Positions 43,800 to 55,099 of a stretch of 64,000 nucleotides of DNA are shown piece after piece (within the stretch, counting starts at the first letter, position 1; each line of letters opens with the position of its first letter). The notes beneath the pieces are model-generated. The model did not search any database. It was given only the letters and a program-made list of their open reading frames with translations, and was not told the origin of the DNA. The position numbers and the translations under genes are program-made. This DNA is from Anniella stebbinsi (Eukaryota; Chordata; Lepidosauria; Squamata; Anniellidae): assembly GCA_029215795.1 (NCBI GenBank), contig JARDYH010000001.1, positions 193,447,654 to 193,511,653 on the forward strand. The letters are read 5' to 3'.

Positions 43800-45200
43800 G
43801 CAAAATCTCTAAAAAAAATTAAATCGGATTCTGTCAATGAGCAGGTAACAGATGGAACGAAAGACACCTGCTGAGCCGCAAAACACCAGATGGAACATAT
43901 TTAACAAAACTTGTACATGGCAACATCAAAAGCATGGCAGATGCTTTTCATGTTCTCATAGCTATGCTGGAGGCGGGGAAGGGAAATGTTATGTGAAAAA
44001 CCAGATCAGAGAAGGGCTGCCCCCATCCTGACCAGTGCTGAATTTAAAAGGGACCCAAACCTTTCCAAATGACTCTCAAATGATTTTGAGAACAATAACC
44101 TATTCCTTAGCAAATCCAGCACTTCAGACAAAGCATTATCAATGAAAAACTTCCAAAATGTCATTAAAAAAATCCCATCTGCCGTTTGACAGTTTCTTCC
44201 TATTACCAGCAATCATTTTTGCTCCCTAGAATCCCATTTTTCTTCAGGAGTTAATTTCTAGCAAACTACTAAAAAAAAAACTTAACAGTAAAAGACTCTA
44301 TTAAAGTATTAAATATAATAGTGATTGAAATTAAACACTCTTCTCATGAAAGCTTTAGAATTTTTATGACAGCCCATAAGCAATATCCAGGCTATTATCT
44401 AGTTGGAGGTATTCCTCTCAGAATTGTGATGCTCAGAATTCACAATGCAGAGTTTTTAAAGGTCAGGGAGCCTCAGTTGGTTTAAAATTCACATGGCATT
44501 TTGATTTGAATAAAGCCCTGAAACTGTGTACCTACCTGTGTACCTTAGAGATGAGAATCTGGCTCAAAGACAGAAGCAGGGAACTTATTTTAACCATCAA
44601 GTTGTTTTCAAGTGTTTATTTTGGTTGCATGCCAAGGATGTGAATGTCTTCTAAAATTGCATTGTCAGATCATGATTACAATCCCAAAATGAGATCATCC
44701 CCAATTCAATGGCCACGGCATCATCATGTTATTAAACATGGGGGTGGCCCGTGCCGTCAAACTCATATCCATGCACACAGGTAATGAGCTCATAATCTTT
44801 ACCATTATGACAAGAGGTGGGACATGTCAATGAAAATAAGTAAAAGGAATGGAAAACCAGATGTGGTGATCATGGAGCCCACCCTCTCCCACGAGCATCT
44901 CATTCAGCAGCAGCGGTGCTCCAGGGAAATTGTACTCAAGGCCAACACTGGATGGAAGCGCCCCCACTCAGCCCGGCTTGGGGAGCTGTGCCTCTGCATA
45001 CATGATGATTCCATTGAGCTATTCTAGCTAAGAGTTGCTGGAAAACTTACCTTGTCTCCATGATGTTCCTTTTCTCAGCCCACCAACATCAGTAGCCATC
45101 ATCCCTACATCTCATGGAATTCGCTGCCACACAATGTGGTGGCTGCCATTACCGTAAGCCCTATTCAGGTGATCCTTAAATGGAGAGAGTGGGATTAGAA
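43800..45200. other. No gene recognised
   Basis: No exon with splice signals was recognised. A 67-codon frame at 44824-45027 has balanced composition but no recognisable domain. Confidence 0.35.
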
Positions 45201-45204
45201 TCAT

Positions 45205-45372
45205 TGGAACATAGGAAGCTCCATTATACTGGGTCAGACCATTGGTCCGTCTAGTATTGTCAACACTGACTGGCAGCAACTCTTGGGGGATTTTTTTCCT
45301 CGCCATTGTGGGAAACAGGATGCCAGCCAAGTGATCCAGCAGGGCTCTTCTTACATTTTTATGAACATTTAA
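45205..45372 (+). mobile_element. CR1/SINE-like repeat
   Basis: GGAACATAGGAAGCTCCATT, ACTGGGTCAGACCATTGGTC, CACTGACTGGCAGCAACTC and AGCAGGGCTCTTCTTACATT are landmarks of a dispersed squamate repeat. The terminal part matches the CR1-like end at 22400. Confidence 0.6.
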
Positions 45373-45446
45373 GGTAGTGTTCTCCAAACATGTTCACTAC
45401 ATCATTTCCTTGGTATAAAAAGGGATAAATTCAGCATGTGTGCTAG

Positions 45447-45492
45447 GTTCCGCCCAGAGAGCTTCAGCTAATGGATGGTATAGAAATGCTAT
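45447..45492 (+). mobile_element. LINE 3' tail, diverged
   Basis: CCGCCCAGAGAGCTTCAGCT then GGATGGTATAGAAATG, the same block as 11085 with mutations. Confidence 0.5.
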
Positions 45493-46536
45493 AGATTCGG
45501 CTTTTTCCCTTTGCCTATGGCATGATTAAATGCATTTTCTCGTGGGAGTTTTTAGTAATGCTTCATTGTGGGTGGACAGTTGGGCATTTTCCCCCGAACC
45601 ATTCAATTTTCTTAGACATTATGTATTGGTAGCAAGGGAGGAGAAGAGGGTAGGGGGAATGTTAAGCAATTAAGATTTCTTAATGTTAACACTTACGCCA
45701 TTATTGTACTTTAGGGATGCTATCCACCCAAATGTCCTTATGAAGCTGCTAAACAGGCCAGATTTATACCCTGCTGTAGCAATACAATTCTTAGCTTAAC
45801 ATGGCACTGAAATACTGTGTAGCTGTGTAGTCTGTATCCCAAGGACAGTTCACATAAGGATGCTCATGGAAGGAAACTTTTCTTTCCTCTCTTTCCCCCT
45901 GCATTCACCTGTGCCGCCCCCCCCACTCCAAAAAGCCTTTTGACCAACATTGAATGGGTGTGGGTGGAGAGAAGGGGACAGGAAACTTTCCTTGCAAGAA
46001 CTTCCTTGAGGCTGCAATCCAACGTCCATTCCCTGGGAAGAAGCACGATAGAACTCAATGGAGCTTACTTCTGAGTAAATATTTTTTAAGACGACACTGT
46101 ATGTTCACTTAGGATTCAAGCCTGATTTTCCGTGATTCCCCCTTCCACATTACCCACTCCTCCAATGCTCCACAACAGCCCCCCCCATGCTCCGAAGAAA
46201 CTTTTTGGGTTATGCAGGTGGCTTTAGTGGAAAAGAGGGACTGGAAAACTTTCCCTCTGTGAATGTCTTTAAGATAACGTATCTTAGAATTCAAGTCTTA
46301 CCCCTCTCTACATGCATACACATAGTCAATTTTTTATTGCTTATGGAGCTCCATCACACCTACTTCCCCCCCCCCCTCCCGGTTTGCTTTTGTGATTTCC
46401 TCCTCCATTTCCTTAGTGAGTCCAGCGCTGGGCACTTTCATGTCTGTGTGTTGTTGCGCTCATGTATCTTTTCACCTGTATCACTACTATGCTGGCAAAA
46501 TCTCCCGCCCTGCCTCCTACGTTCTCCTTCCCCCTG

Positions 46537-46540
<4 letters not shown>

Positions 46541-46589
<49 letters not shown>

Positions 46590-46599
46590 CACACACATA
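46541..46599. repeat. (CA)n-(TA)n compound microsatellite
   Basis: (AC)n to 46572, (AT)n to about 46589, then AC again. Confidence 0.95.
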
Positions 46600-46649
46600 C
46601 TATGATTTCCCCTAAGATCATATTAAACAATATAAGTGAAGCTAAAGCC

Positions 46650-46730
46650 ATAGACTCATAGAATAGTAGAGTTGGAAGGGGCCTATAAGGCCACTGAGTC
46701 CAATCCCCTGCTCAGTGCAGGAATTATTAC
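46650..46730 (-). mobile_element. CR1 3' end fragment
   Basis: AGAGTTGGAAGGGGCCTATA, AGGCCACTGAGTCCAATCC and CTGCTCAGTGCAGGAAT preceded by ACTCATAGAATAG, the CR1 terminal octamer in complement. Confidence 0.8.
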
Positions 46731-46849
46731 AATTAGGTTTTGGAGAAGTTTGTGGTCCATGTTGGCATGGCAAGGGGAAGCCAACATTGTTCTGGTCAGG
46801 AAACCTAGACATGCCTACTCAGGAGTAAGAACCATAGAGTTGAATGGGA

Positions 46850-47260
46850 CCGAGTCTCGGGCACGGGCAGCAGCGGCCTCGCTCACCTTCTCTGTGGGGC
46901 ATTTGGGCGCCCTCTCTCCCTGCTTCACGGTTCAGCAGTTGAGCGGAGAACTGCCCCGCCCTCCTTTTCTGTCAGCGAGACCACCCTTTGACACACACGC
47001 CTCCAACAAAAAAAACGGGATGATCTGATATAGCTCAAGGACAGCAATACACAGGAGGGAGGAGAGGCTTTATTGCACACAGATTTCCCCCGCTCCAAAG
47101 TAAGATGGAAAACAGAGGGGAAGAGGCGAAATGAGCTCAGGACAGGGATGACGTCATGTGAGTACCGCGCTGTAAAAACACATACCAGCCGTGGCGAGAG
47201 TGTGATAAATCGCTGGTGTGATCGGGCTCATGGGCAAAGGGCCTTTGCAAAAAATTGAAA
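46850..47260. other. GC-richer block with a perfect CRE
   Basis: GC-richer than its flanks, with TGACGTCA at 47149-47156. A 118-codon frame (46672-47028) begins inside the CR1 fragment and has no domain. It could be a regulatory element or part of an unrecognised mobile element. Confidence 0.3.
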
Positions 47261-47378
47261 CAAACTGAAACCAATGGGATGCTGGTTAGTCACGACTGTA
47301 TTCTAAGGTATGAGAATATCAGGATCTAACCCACCATATGCTACATATCACATTTGCATATACTGAGAGCAAATGCTT

Positions 47379-47402
47379 ATATATATATATATATATATAT
47401 AT
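47379..47402. repeat. (TA)n microsatellite
   Basis: About twelve TA units. Confidence 0.9.
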
Positions 47403-47790
47403 GATATAAAATGTATAAATATTTTATACATTTCAAACCACTATAAAACAATAAAAATACAAATTAAAATCAAGAATTAAAATGTGAGCAATAAAACAAA
47501 TAATAAAAATCATCAACTGATCAGGTCAAGACATTGCCATAAATTGCTAAAAAAAAAAAATCTTTTTGCTTTGCATGAATTCTACTTTCTATGAGTGCAA
47601 ATGAGATTCCCTATATGCCAGCAATAAATCAGTAACTGACAATAGGTAACATATATTTTCTGAGACAGTTTTTGAAAGTAATCTCATTAAAATGCTAAAA
47701 CAGGGTTCTAAATACAAAGAATAAAATAACACATAGTATTGTGTTATTGTCAGAGATATGACAAAGACATCTATACTGAGCCAGGCAAAG

Positions 47791-47967
47791 GAATTATAGA
47801 ATCATAGAATCATAGACAACTAGAGTTGGAAGGGGCCTATAAGGCCATCGAGTTCAACCCCCTGCTCAATGCAGGAATCTACCTTAAAGCATCCCTGTCA
47901 GATGGTTGTCCAGCTGCCTCTTGAATGCCTCTAATGTGGGAGAGCCCACCACCTCCCTAGGTCAGAC
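47791..47967 (-). mobile_element. CR1 LINE 3' UTR, best copy
   Basis: It begins with ATAGAATCATAGAATCATAG, the complement of the CR1 terminal (ATTCTATG)n. GAGTTGGAAGGGGCCTATAA, TGTCAGATGGTTGTCCAGC, TGCCTCTTGAATGCC and GAGCCCACCACCTCCCTAGG follow. Minus strand, 5'-truncated. Confidence 0.88.
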
Positions 47968-48876
47968 AACAATGATGGCCAATGCTACACTCTAAAAACA
48001 AACAGCTGTAAAAGTTTACTTTACTTTAGGAGAGGTAATATTAAGATTATTTCTATTTAGCCAAAATCAGCTGGAAATTTTTGATCATATAGTTATTGCT
48101 CTGTCAGACAATGCACCTTAAAAAGAAACGCAACCTATTTGTTGTGATGAACATCTGCATAAGGGGTGGCCAGAGAATTTATAAATAAAATATGAGAATC
48201 TTAGGATATGGAGAAAACCAGTCCTTGCAATTTTGTAAGTTGTCATACTGCACTTCTGAAACATATCTATTATAAGATTTTTCAGTTTTTTAAAAGTTTA
48301 TTATGGACTTGAGCCACTATCGAGGAAAACCAACTTCTGCACAAATCAGAATAAAAGGAGTACTTGGGGGCAAAACTAATAACTTTTAAAACAGCCCTCA
48401 GTATTGTAATTATTCCAGTTTCATACTTTGAAAATCATTCCAGCCTCATACATTTGCCCCATGCAAAACCAGAGCCACCACCTTGCTTTGAAACAATTTT
48501 TAAGCAGGGTCAATCAGAAATCCACCTTTTGTACAATGAATTGTTAATATAGTTCCCAAAAGTCTACTTTCTAAAAATGTTATTACGTCCATATGAGTCT
48601 TCCAAGAAAGCATCGAATATTTGAATTCTCAACATTGGTCAATCAGTAGTTATCGATCAACTAGCAGAATTTCTGGTGTCTGTTTCTGAAGGCCATGACC
48701 TTGTTTTTTGAGTAATTCATATTTAGATTTTCCACCTTGCTGCATTCACCAAGACTTAATAATTGCACTTGAAACCTATGCATGTAAGAAATGGAAGAAC
48801 CATATTATCAACATAAAAAAGAATAGAAATTGGAAGTGGAAAGAATCCTGTGACAACTAATCTCAGAATAATATCA
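47968..48876. other. No gene recognised
   Basis: AT-rich sequence without exon or repeat landmarks. Confidence 0.4.
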
Positions 48877-49192
48877 TTAATAATAATAATAATAATTTAT
48901 TTCTAACCTGCCTCTCCCTCTGGATCGAGGCAGGGAACAACAATAAATATAAATACAAAGACCATAAAATAGATAAAACATTAAAAACAAATAAAACTAA
49001 TACATTATTAAAAACATCTTAAAATTCAACTGGGTAGGCCTGCTGGAAGAGATCAGTCTTCACAGCTCTCTTAAATTCAAGAAGATTGCTAATTTGTCGA
49101 ATCTCCTCTGGCAGGCCATTCCATAGTCTGGGAGTGGCAGAAGAGAAGATCCTCTGGGTAACACTCATCAGCCTAGTTCTGGCTGATTGAAG

Positions 49193-49603
49193 TTAATTCT
49201 TCCCAGAAGACCTGAGTATGCGGGGCGGATTATACGGGAGAAGGCGATCCCACAGGTAACCTGGACCCAAACCATGTAGGGCTTTAAAGGTAATAACCAA
49301 CACTTTATACTTCACCCAGAAACTAATTGGCAGCCAGTGGGGTGATTTTAAGATTGGTGTTATGTGGTCAACTCTAGGTGTACTGGTGACCAACCTGGCT
49401 GCCATATTTTGAACTAGTTGAAGTTTCCGGACTAGGCACGAAGGTAGCCCTATGTACAGCACATTGCAGAAGTCGAGCCTCGAAGTTCCCAGCGTGTGCA
49501 CTACCGTCTTTAGGTCTTCCAACTCTAGGAAGGGGTGCAGCTGGCGTATCAGCTGAAGCTGATAGTAGGCATTCCTGGCCTTCGCATCTATCTGGGCTGT
49601 CAT
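49193..49603 (-). pseudogene. L2 ORF2 C-terminal region (remnant)
   Basis: MTAQIDAKARNAYYQL, LDFCNVLYIGLPSCLVRKLQ and LHGLGPGYLWDRLLPY are collinear with 16369-16790. The frame ends early at SSGKN relative to the other copy because of a downstream stop. The N-terminal side is cut off by the hAT-like insertion at 49678. Confidence 0.82.
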
Positions 49604-49810
49604 TTGGAATGATGAATCCAGGAGTACTCCAAAGCTGCAAACACAGTCTTTCAGGGAGAGATGTAACCCATCTAGAACTAGGGTATCCAGATGGCCCAGG
49701 GTTTCCCAGTCCTAACCTGGAAACCTAGGCCGAACCGGGGCAACCGGGGGGCAGCGGGGGAAAACCGGGGTGGCGGGGGGTCACACGGCGGTGGCGGGAG
49801 GCGGGCAGCG

Positions 49811-50010
49811 CGAGGCACTTACCTGCTGAGGCGTCCACTTCCCTCCGGTGCTCGGAATCTACTGAGAAACAGGCTTCGCGGCCTGTCCCTCAGTAGCACG
49901 CCGGGTGATGACGTCATCACCCGGCGCGTACTGAGAGACAGGCCAGGAAGCTTGTTTCTCAGTAGATTCTGAGCACCGGAGGGAAGCAGACGCCCAGGTA
50001 AGGAGCGCGG
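49811..50010. repeat. 200-bp palindrome centred on a CRE
   Basis: Centre GATGACGTCATC (TGACGTCA at 49909-49916). The arms include CCCTCCGGTGCTCGGAATCT and AGATTCTGAGCACCGGAGGG, ACTGAGAAACAGGC and GCTTGTTTCTCAGT. Each arm ends outward in a splice-donor-like AGGTAAG (complement of CTTACCT at 49818, and AGGTAAGG at 49996). G-rich runs flank both sides. Confidence 0.75.
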
Positions 50011-50455
50011 GGCGGCGCAGCGCAGGTGGGGGGGGCAGCGCGGGCGTGCGGTGGGGGGGTTGTTTTGGGTGGGGGGGTCCAGGATTTTGATTGTGTTTTG
50101 GTGACTCCAAAATGCGACTTCAGCCCCTCCCCTGGCCGATCCGATTGCAGGCACCAGGAGCAGCAGCATGAGACAAGGCAAGGCATGGGGTTACCGGTGG
50201 CGGCTGCCTAATGGGCCCTGTGATGCAGGGGTGGGGTTTAACAGAGGCCTTCCCTCATGCCCCCACGCTCCCCCATGACCCCTCCCTCGCGCACCCCCAG
50301 AGGATGAGAAAAAGGCTTCCCTCACATCCGCCTAAACAGACCCTTTCTGAGGCCTTTGCAAAGCCCCGCTTTTCTGGAGGCCTGGAGAAGCCCTCTCCCT
50401 CTCTCACATGGTCCCACCACCCTCCCTGGCACACCCCCAACATGGGGCCTCAGAA

Positions 50456-50574
50456 GGCCTGTTTTGGTCAGATGCCATAGGGAAGAATTTTTTCCTTCCA
50501 CTCAAATGGCGGCTGCCATTTGAGTGGAAGAAAGAAAACCCTTCCCTATGGCATCTGACCAAACAAGCACTTTG
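50456..50574. repeat. 119-bp palindrome
   Basis: TTTGGTCAGATGCCATAGGG, TTCCACTCAAATGGC and GCCATTTGAGTGGAA, CCCTATGGCATCTGACCAAA pair around GGCT at about 50511. Confidence 0.8.
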
Positions 50575-50738
50575 TGGGGCCCTTTCTAAAGCTCAGCGAT
50601 GCTGGGGCAGGAGGAGAGGTTTTTCCAGAGGCCCAGAGAAGCCCCCCACCCACCTTCTCTCACCTGCTTCTAATGTGCAGCATTCAGGAGTTGGAGGCTG
50701 CTCATCATACAGAGCTTTCTGGGGAAGCAGGCAGTGAA

Positions 50739-51010
50739 CAGCCTACAACTCCCAGCATGCACTGCCTGGGAGGGCTGCATTTACGGAAAACTAGGACTAG
50801 GAGAGCTCTCTGGGGAAGTAGGCAGCTGCTGGGCTCTTGGGAAATGTGTGGTGCCAGCGACCCCTCCATGGACTGCCTCTCCTGCATCATGCCAGCAAGC
50901 ATTCATGCTGGTGATTGTGCTGCCTGCAGTGGCAATGCCACAAGTGCTCACTGTTCCATGGCTCCGGTAAGTGCAGCCTTCCAGGCAGTGCGTGCTGGGA
51001 ATTGTGGGCT
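50739..51010. repeat. Inverted repeat, 46-bp arms
   Basis: AACTCCCAGCATGCACTGCC at 50749 and GGCAGTGCGTGCTGGGAATT at 50983 pair, extending outward to CAGCC and GGGCTG and inward to GGGCTGCATTTA and TAAGTGCAGCC. The spacer of about 175 bp is not recognisable. Confidence 0.7.
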
Positions 51011-51197
51011 GTTTTTACTGCACAACATCCTCCCCCCCCCCATTTCTCACTTATATATAGTCTGAAATATAGAGTTTGAAATGAATAATTTGAATTAAAT
51101 GTAGGTGTTATTTCCAATTTAAGCTCTTTTTGTACAGGTTTATAGTCACAGAGGATGTAAGAATCTGATGATTGTTATGTATAAGCATTACCAGTAT

Positions 51198-51387
51198 ATT
51201 ACTGCAAGAGCCCTGCCCTCTTTAGCTAATGTGACCAGATACAAAAGAGAGCAGGACTCCTGCAGCTTTTAAGGGTTGTGATGAAGAGGGTATTTCTCCA
51301 GGTGCTGCATGCATGCAAATGACACCTGCTGAAATTCCCTTTTCTACACCACTGTTAAAGATACAGGAGCCCTGTCCTCCCTATGGT
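51198..51387. mobile_element. Family A MITE fragment, copy 12
   Basis: It starts in the centre of the element (AGAGCCCTGCCCTCTTTAGC, TGTGACCAGATACAAAAGAG) and runs through the TGCATGCATGCAAATGACACC subfamily arm to GGAGCCCTGTCCTCC. The left arm and right terminus are missing. Confidence 0.75.
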
Positions 51388-52186
51388 GCAACTTGTGCTG
51401 CTTGTATCAAATCTTCTTCCCTTTGTATTCAAAGTAGAGGCAACAAGAAAAAAATGCTCAGTTTTTATTATTAAAGGTAAATTAATTTCATGAGAAGGAA
51501 TAGAGGAGGCCTGATTCTTACCTACAAGAACATACTTAATTCATTTCAAAGGAGAGGCTAGATCCACATACACCTGCCTTTGAACACCCCAGTTGGAACC
51601 CTTCATTGAAATGAAAAATGAACCCATGTGCATAGTTGCTTCATGTAAGCCCCTGGACATACATGAAGTTCAGCAGCACATACATACACAGACAAAAAGT
51701 GCTGAAGTGCTGTGTCATCTGAGGGACTAAGTGCCAATCTTCATGTTCAAAAGAAGCATGGTATATACTCCTTCCTGGACTGGACTTCAGACAGCAGTCA
51801 GGAGGTCATAGGTTTGAATACTCCCCAGCATGAAAACACCCTGCATATAGAAAACTAGAATGCTAGACTAGAACCTGTTCACTCTATGTGTGTGGATGAT
51901 GATGATGATTTTACCTTGGGTGAGTGTGTGTGTGTGTGTGTGAATGAATTTTTAATTTTGCCTTAGGTAAGTGGATTCCCCACCATCAACACAACCATTG
52001 CTTTGCTGCTGTGTAATAAAAAAATGTGGCTCCAAAACTGATTTGGTGTTGTTGCTTATTATACTACATGCAAAGGGGTACACGCTGTCACAACTTTCAG
52101 CTCAGTTCCAAACATTACTTTTCTGTATGGCTTTGAGATTATGATTATTGTACAGTGTGGCTTTGTGGATTCCCCCCTCCACCCAA
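51388..52186. other. No gene; (TG)n at 51928-51942
   Basis: Lies inside the 2.97-kb hAT-like element. Apart from (GAT)n at 51895-51910 and (TG)n, no exon, RNA gene or transposon end was recognised. Confidence 0.4.
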
Positions 52187-52351
52187 CCTGGTGAAATTCC
52201 CTATTCATTACAACAGTTAAAGCTGCAGGAGCCCTGCCCTCTTTTATATCTGTACACACCAGGCATGGCTCGTGCAGCTTTAACTGTTGTGATGAAGAAG
52301 GAATTTCACCAGGTGCTGCATGCATACAAGTGACACCTGATAAAATTCTAG
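52187..52351. mobile_element. Family A MITE fragment, copy 13
   Basis: ACCTGGTGAAATTCCCTATT, ACAGTTAAAGCTGCAGGAGC, then GTGCAGCTTTAACTGTTGTG and TTTCACCAGGTGCTGCATGC. It is symmetrical round the centre, with both outer arms missing. Confidence 0.75.
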
Positions 52352-52504
52352 TCATGTTGCCTGAAAGCAATTTCACGTATATATCACAATGTATATAATG
52401 TTGATGTGTAACATCTGCCCCGCGTCTTTATAGCTACTCACTATTTCTACACAGCTTTTCAGACAAGGAAATATATGTATGTCTTAATTGTGTGCTGTGA
52501 AATC

Positions 52505-52647
52505 AGACATGTGACCAAGGCTATGTTTGGGTGGGCATGCCCCTTGGGGCTGGACCCACCCCTGGGGGCTGGACATGTTGGTGGGCATGCCCCCTTTGGG
52601 TGGCCATTTTGGACCTGGATTTTGGTTTCCAAAATCTGGTCACCCTA
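52505..52647. mobile_element. Terminal region related to the 55100 element
   Basis: GACATGTTGGTGGGCATGCC, TTTGGTTTCCAAAATCTGG and ATCAGACATGTGACC are, in complement, the left part of 55100-55260 (TTTGGAAACCAAAAAGG, CCACCAACATGTCTG, TACATGTCTGATTTTACAGC). The right end of the 2.97-kb element and the 55100 element are therefore relatives. Confidence 0.7.
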
Positions 52648-52655
52648 TCCTGAAC

Positions 52656-53846
52656 TGGTTGACACTCCTCCAAACCCAGGTTGTGGCCTTTGACAGCAAG
52701 CACCTCCGCCTTGTCTGGATTCAGCTTCAGTTTGTTTTTCCTCATCCAGCCCATTACCACCTTCAAGCATTCATTCAGAGAAGACAAACTATCCTTAGCT
52801 GACAATATTGTCGAAGGCATAGAGAAATATATTTTGGTGTCATCAGCATACTGATAGCACCCCGCCCCATCCTTTGGATGATCTCTCCCAGCGGTTTCAT
52901 ATAAATGTTAAACAGCATTGGGGAAAGGATGGCACCTTGTGGTATGCCACATAGCAGCTCCTTCTTTGAAGAGCAGCTGTCCCCAAAGCATCACCATCTG
53001 GAACCTGCCTGAGAGATAGGACTGGAACCACTGAAGCACAGTGCCCCCGATTTCCAATCCCCCCAGGTATTCCAGAAGGATACCATGGTCGATGGTATCG
53101 AAAGCCGCTGAGAGGTCCAAGAGTACCAGCAGGGACACACTCCCCCTGTCATTATTGAGGCACAGATAATCCACTAAGGTGACAATAGCAGTCTCAACTC
53201 TGTATCCTGCCCTGAAGCCAGTTTGAAATGGGTCTAGAAAATCTGTATCATCCAAAACTGCTTGGAGTTGAAAAGCAACCACCCTCTCAATCACCTTGCC
53301 CAAAAATGGAACGTTTGATACCAGCCTGTAGTTATTAAGGTCCAGGGGGTCCAGGGAGGGCTTTTTTAGAAGCAGCCGTACTACCGCTTCTTTTAAACAT
53401 GTTGGAAAACTCCCCTCCCTGAGATATGCATTAATAGTATGTTGTAGGTGTGATCTAACTGCATCTCCTCCCTGGATGACCAGCCAAGAAGGACAGGGAT
53501 CGAGAGGGCAAGTCATCCTCCTCACTCATCCAAGCAGCTTGTCCACGTCCTCGGTACTCACCAACTGAAACTGATCCAGTGCAATCCTACTCGCGGAATT
53601 GCTGGACACTCCATTGTCAGCTTCTGATATAATGACGGCGTCTAATTCGGCTCTTATCTGAGAGATTTTATCTGTGAAATGATCATTAAAGGCATCACAG
53701 CAAACTAACGAAGATTCTAAAATCGGGTTCAGGAGGGAAGGTATCTGTGTTAGACCCCTCACTACCCTGAACAGTTCTGCTGGACGCGAATTCACAGACG
53801 CAATGTGTGCAGAGAAGAAAGCTTTCTTTGCTGCACGTATTGCCAC
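52656..53846 (-). pseudogene. L2 reverse transcriptase (frameshifted remnant)
   Basis: Minus-strand frames are collinear with 15109-16290. 53846-53526 gives the linker with LDQFQLVSTEDVDK. 53525-52908 gives CPLDPCPSWLV, VVRLLLKKPSLDPLDLNNYR, FLGKVIERVVAFQLQ and LLVLLDLSAAFDTIDH. The next segment, in another frame, holds the YADD motif near 52841-52852, and MPSTILSAKDSLSSLNECLK follows. Frameshifts lie at about 53520 and 52960, the latter next to a one-base difference in the GRFQMVML region. Truncated on the 3' side by the hAT-like insertion. Confidence 0.85.
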
Positions 53847-54134
53847 TCCATAGGAACGGAGATGTTGTCTATGTCATGTCTTGTCAGATACAAGTCAAGG
53901 TTTCCACCATTGGCACTCCAGTCGTCATCCTTCCTGCTTCAATTCCCTGAGATCTTCAGTATACCAAGGTGCCCGATTAGAAGCGGGTCAGAGAGTACGT
54001 TTGGGGGCGATCATGTCAATAGCCCTCATTAGATCTTGATTCCATCTGTTAATCAGGGCTTCTACAGGATCGTTGACGATACCAGCCATAGCACCCTCTA
54101 AGGCTTTCTGGAATCCAAGAGGATCCATCAGCCT

Positions 54135-54780
54135 TCAAAGGTGGACCATCTTAGTTGGTCCACCAGCCCGGCAGGAGCGGGTGGTAGCTGTGATACTAAC
54201 CCTGACCAGAAAATGGTCTGTCCATGACAACACAGAGGTATTTATCACCTCTGCCCACAGATCTGTCTGTTCAGAACTGAAAACAGCATCGAGGGTGTGA
54301 CCTGCTGGATGTGTAGATCCAGAGACCAATTGGGATAGGCCCATGTTTGTCATGGATGCCATGAACTCCCGAGCTGCACCTGACAAACTGGTCCCGAATG
54401 GGATGTTGAAGTCACCCAGGACCAAAAGCCTGGGTGAATCCAACACCAGCTCTGAGACCAGTTCCGTGAGCTTGGCCAGGGAGCCTGATGGGCAGCATGG
54501 TGGCCGGTACACTAACAGAATCCAAGTCTATCCCTGGTCTTCAGACTCAGGTACACACACTCGATGTGATTCAATTCACGGACAGGAAGTCTGGTCAGGT
54601 TAAGATTATCCTTGTAGACCACAGCTACTCCGCCTGCCCCCCACCCACTATCCCTCACCTGCTCACTTTCACAGTACCCAGCTGGGAGGACCTGGGCCCA
54701 TGTCGGGCCTCTGTCATCTCCCAGCCAGGTCTCTGTGAAACATGCCAGGTCAGTTGAAAAATTGAGGGAGCCAAAATCCC
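54135..54780 (-). pseudogene. L2 endonuclease domain (remnant)
   Basis: The 54512-54135 frame gives LLVLGDFNIPF and SWTDHFLVRVSI as in 14497-15033. Further upstream, in broken frame, the minus strand at about 54750-54590 reads FTETWLGDD then a Gly/Ala-rich GGVAVVYKDNLNLTRL. This supplies the ETW catalytic Glu motif missing from the 14468 copy. The reading frame is interrupted between these parts. Confidence 0.8.
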
Positions 54781-55099
54781 TCCCCCCACTGCTTACAGCT
54801 TTGACTGATTGGAATTCCAGTAGTCAAAGAGCATGAAATTCCCATTCTGAGTCTAGTGGGAAAAGTTATGCAATTATCAATTATATTTTGACCTTTTCTC
54901 ATTGTTCAGGAAAAATAATTTGGTTTTCTTCCTCCATTCTCCCAAGTTATTGAAAGGATATTTACCATACAGTTTTGGAGGAACATCTAAAACATTTATA
55001 GGAGAATAGCTTCCTGGATCCAGATCATCATCCTTTTAAAAGGTTGGAAAAGCTATACTCTGTTTCCAACCTTCTAGAAACATACTGTTTTCATTACTC

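Larger units (their letters stand above)
49679..52647. mobile_element. hAT-like element, 2.97 kb, no transposase found
   Basis: Ends TAGGGTATCCAGAT and ATCTGGTCACCCTA resemble family A copy 2 termini. The flanks TCTAGAAC (49671-49678) and TCCTGAAC (52648-52655) agree at 6 of 8, and the uninterrupted L2 would read TCCAGAAC there, so both are decayed copies of one duplication. The interior holds GC-rich palindromes (49811-50010, 50456-50574, 50739-51010) and two partial family A copies. No frame resembles a hAT transposase. Its history may include further nested insertions. Confidence 0.75.
48877..54790 (-). mobile_element. L2-group LINE, near full ORF2 length, split by a hAT-like element
   Basis: Minus strand. 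The 3' part (terminal TTA tract, UTR, C-terminal coding) spans 48877-49678, and the 5' part (RT and endonuclease) spans 52648-54790 or slightly beyond. In the intact copy at 14468 these two ends are contiguous (GTCAACCAGTTCTGGATGGG near 16283), so the 2.97 kb between is a later insertion. It retains more endonuclease than the 14468 copy. The true 5' end was not located. Confidence 0.85.

Noticed and set aside
44824..45027. 67-codon plus frame with balanced composition
   Set aside because: No recognised domain, no flanking splice consensus confirmed, and frames of that length are expected by chance in 64 kb.
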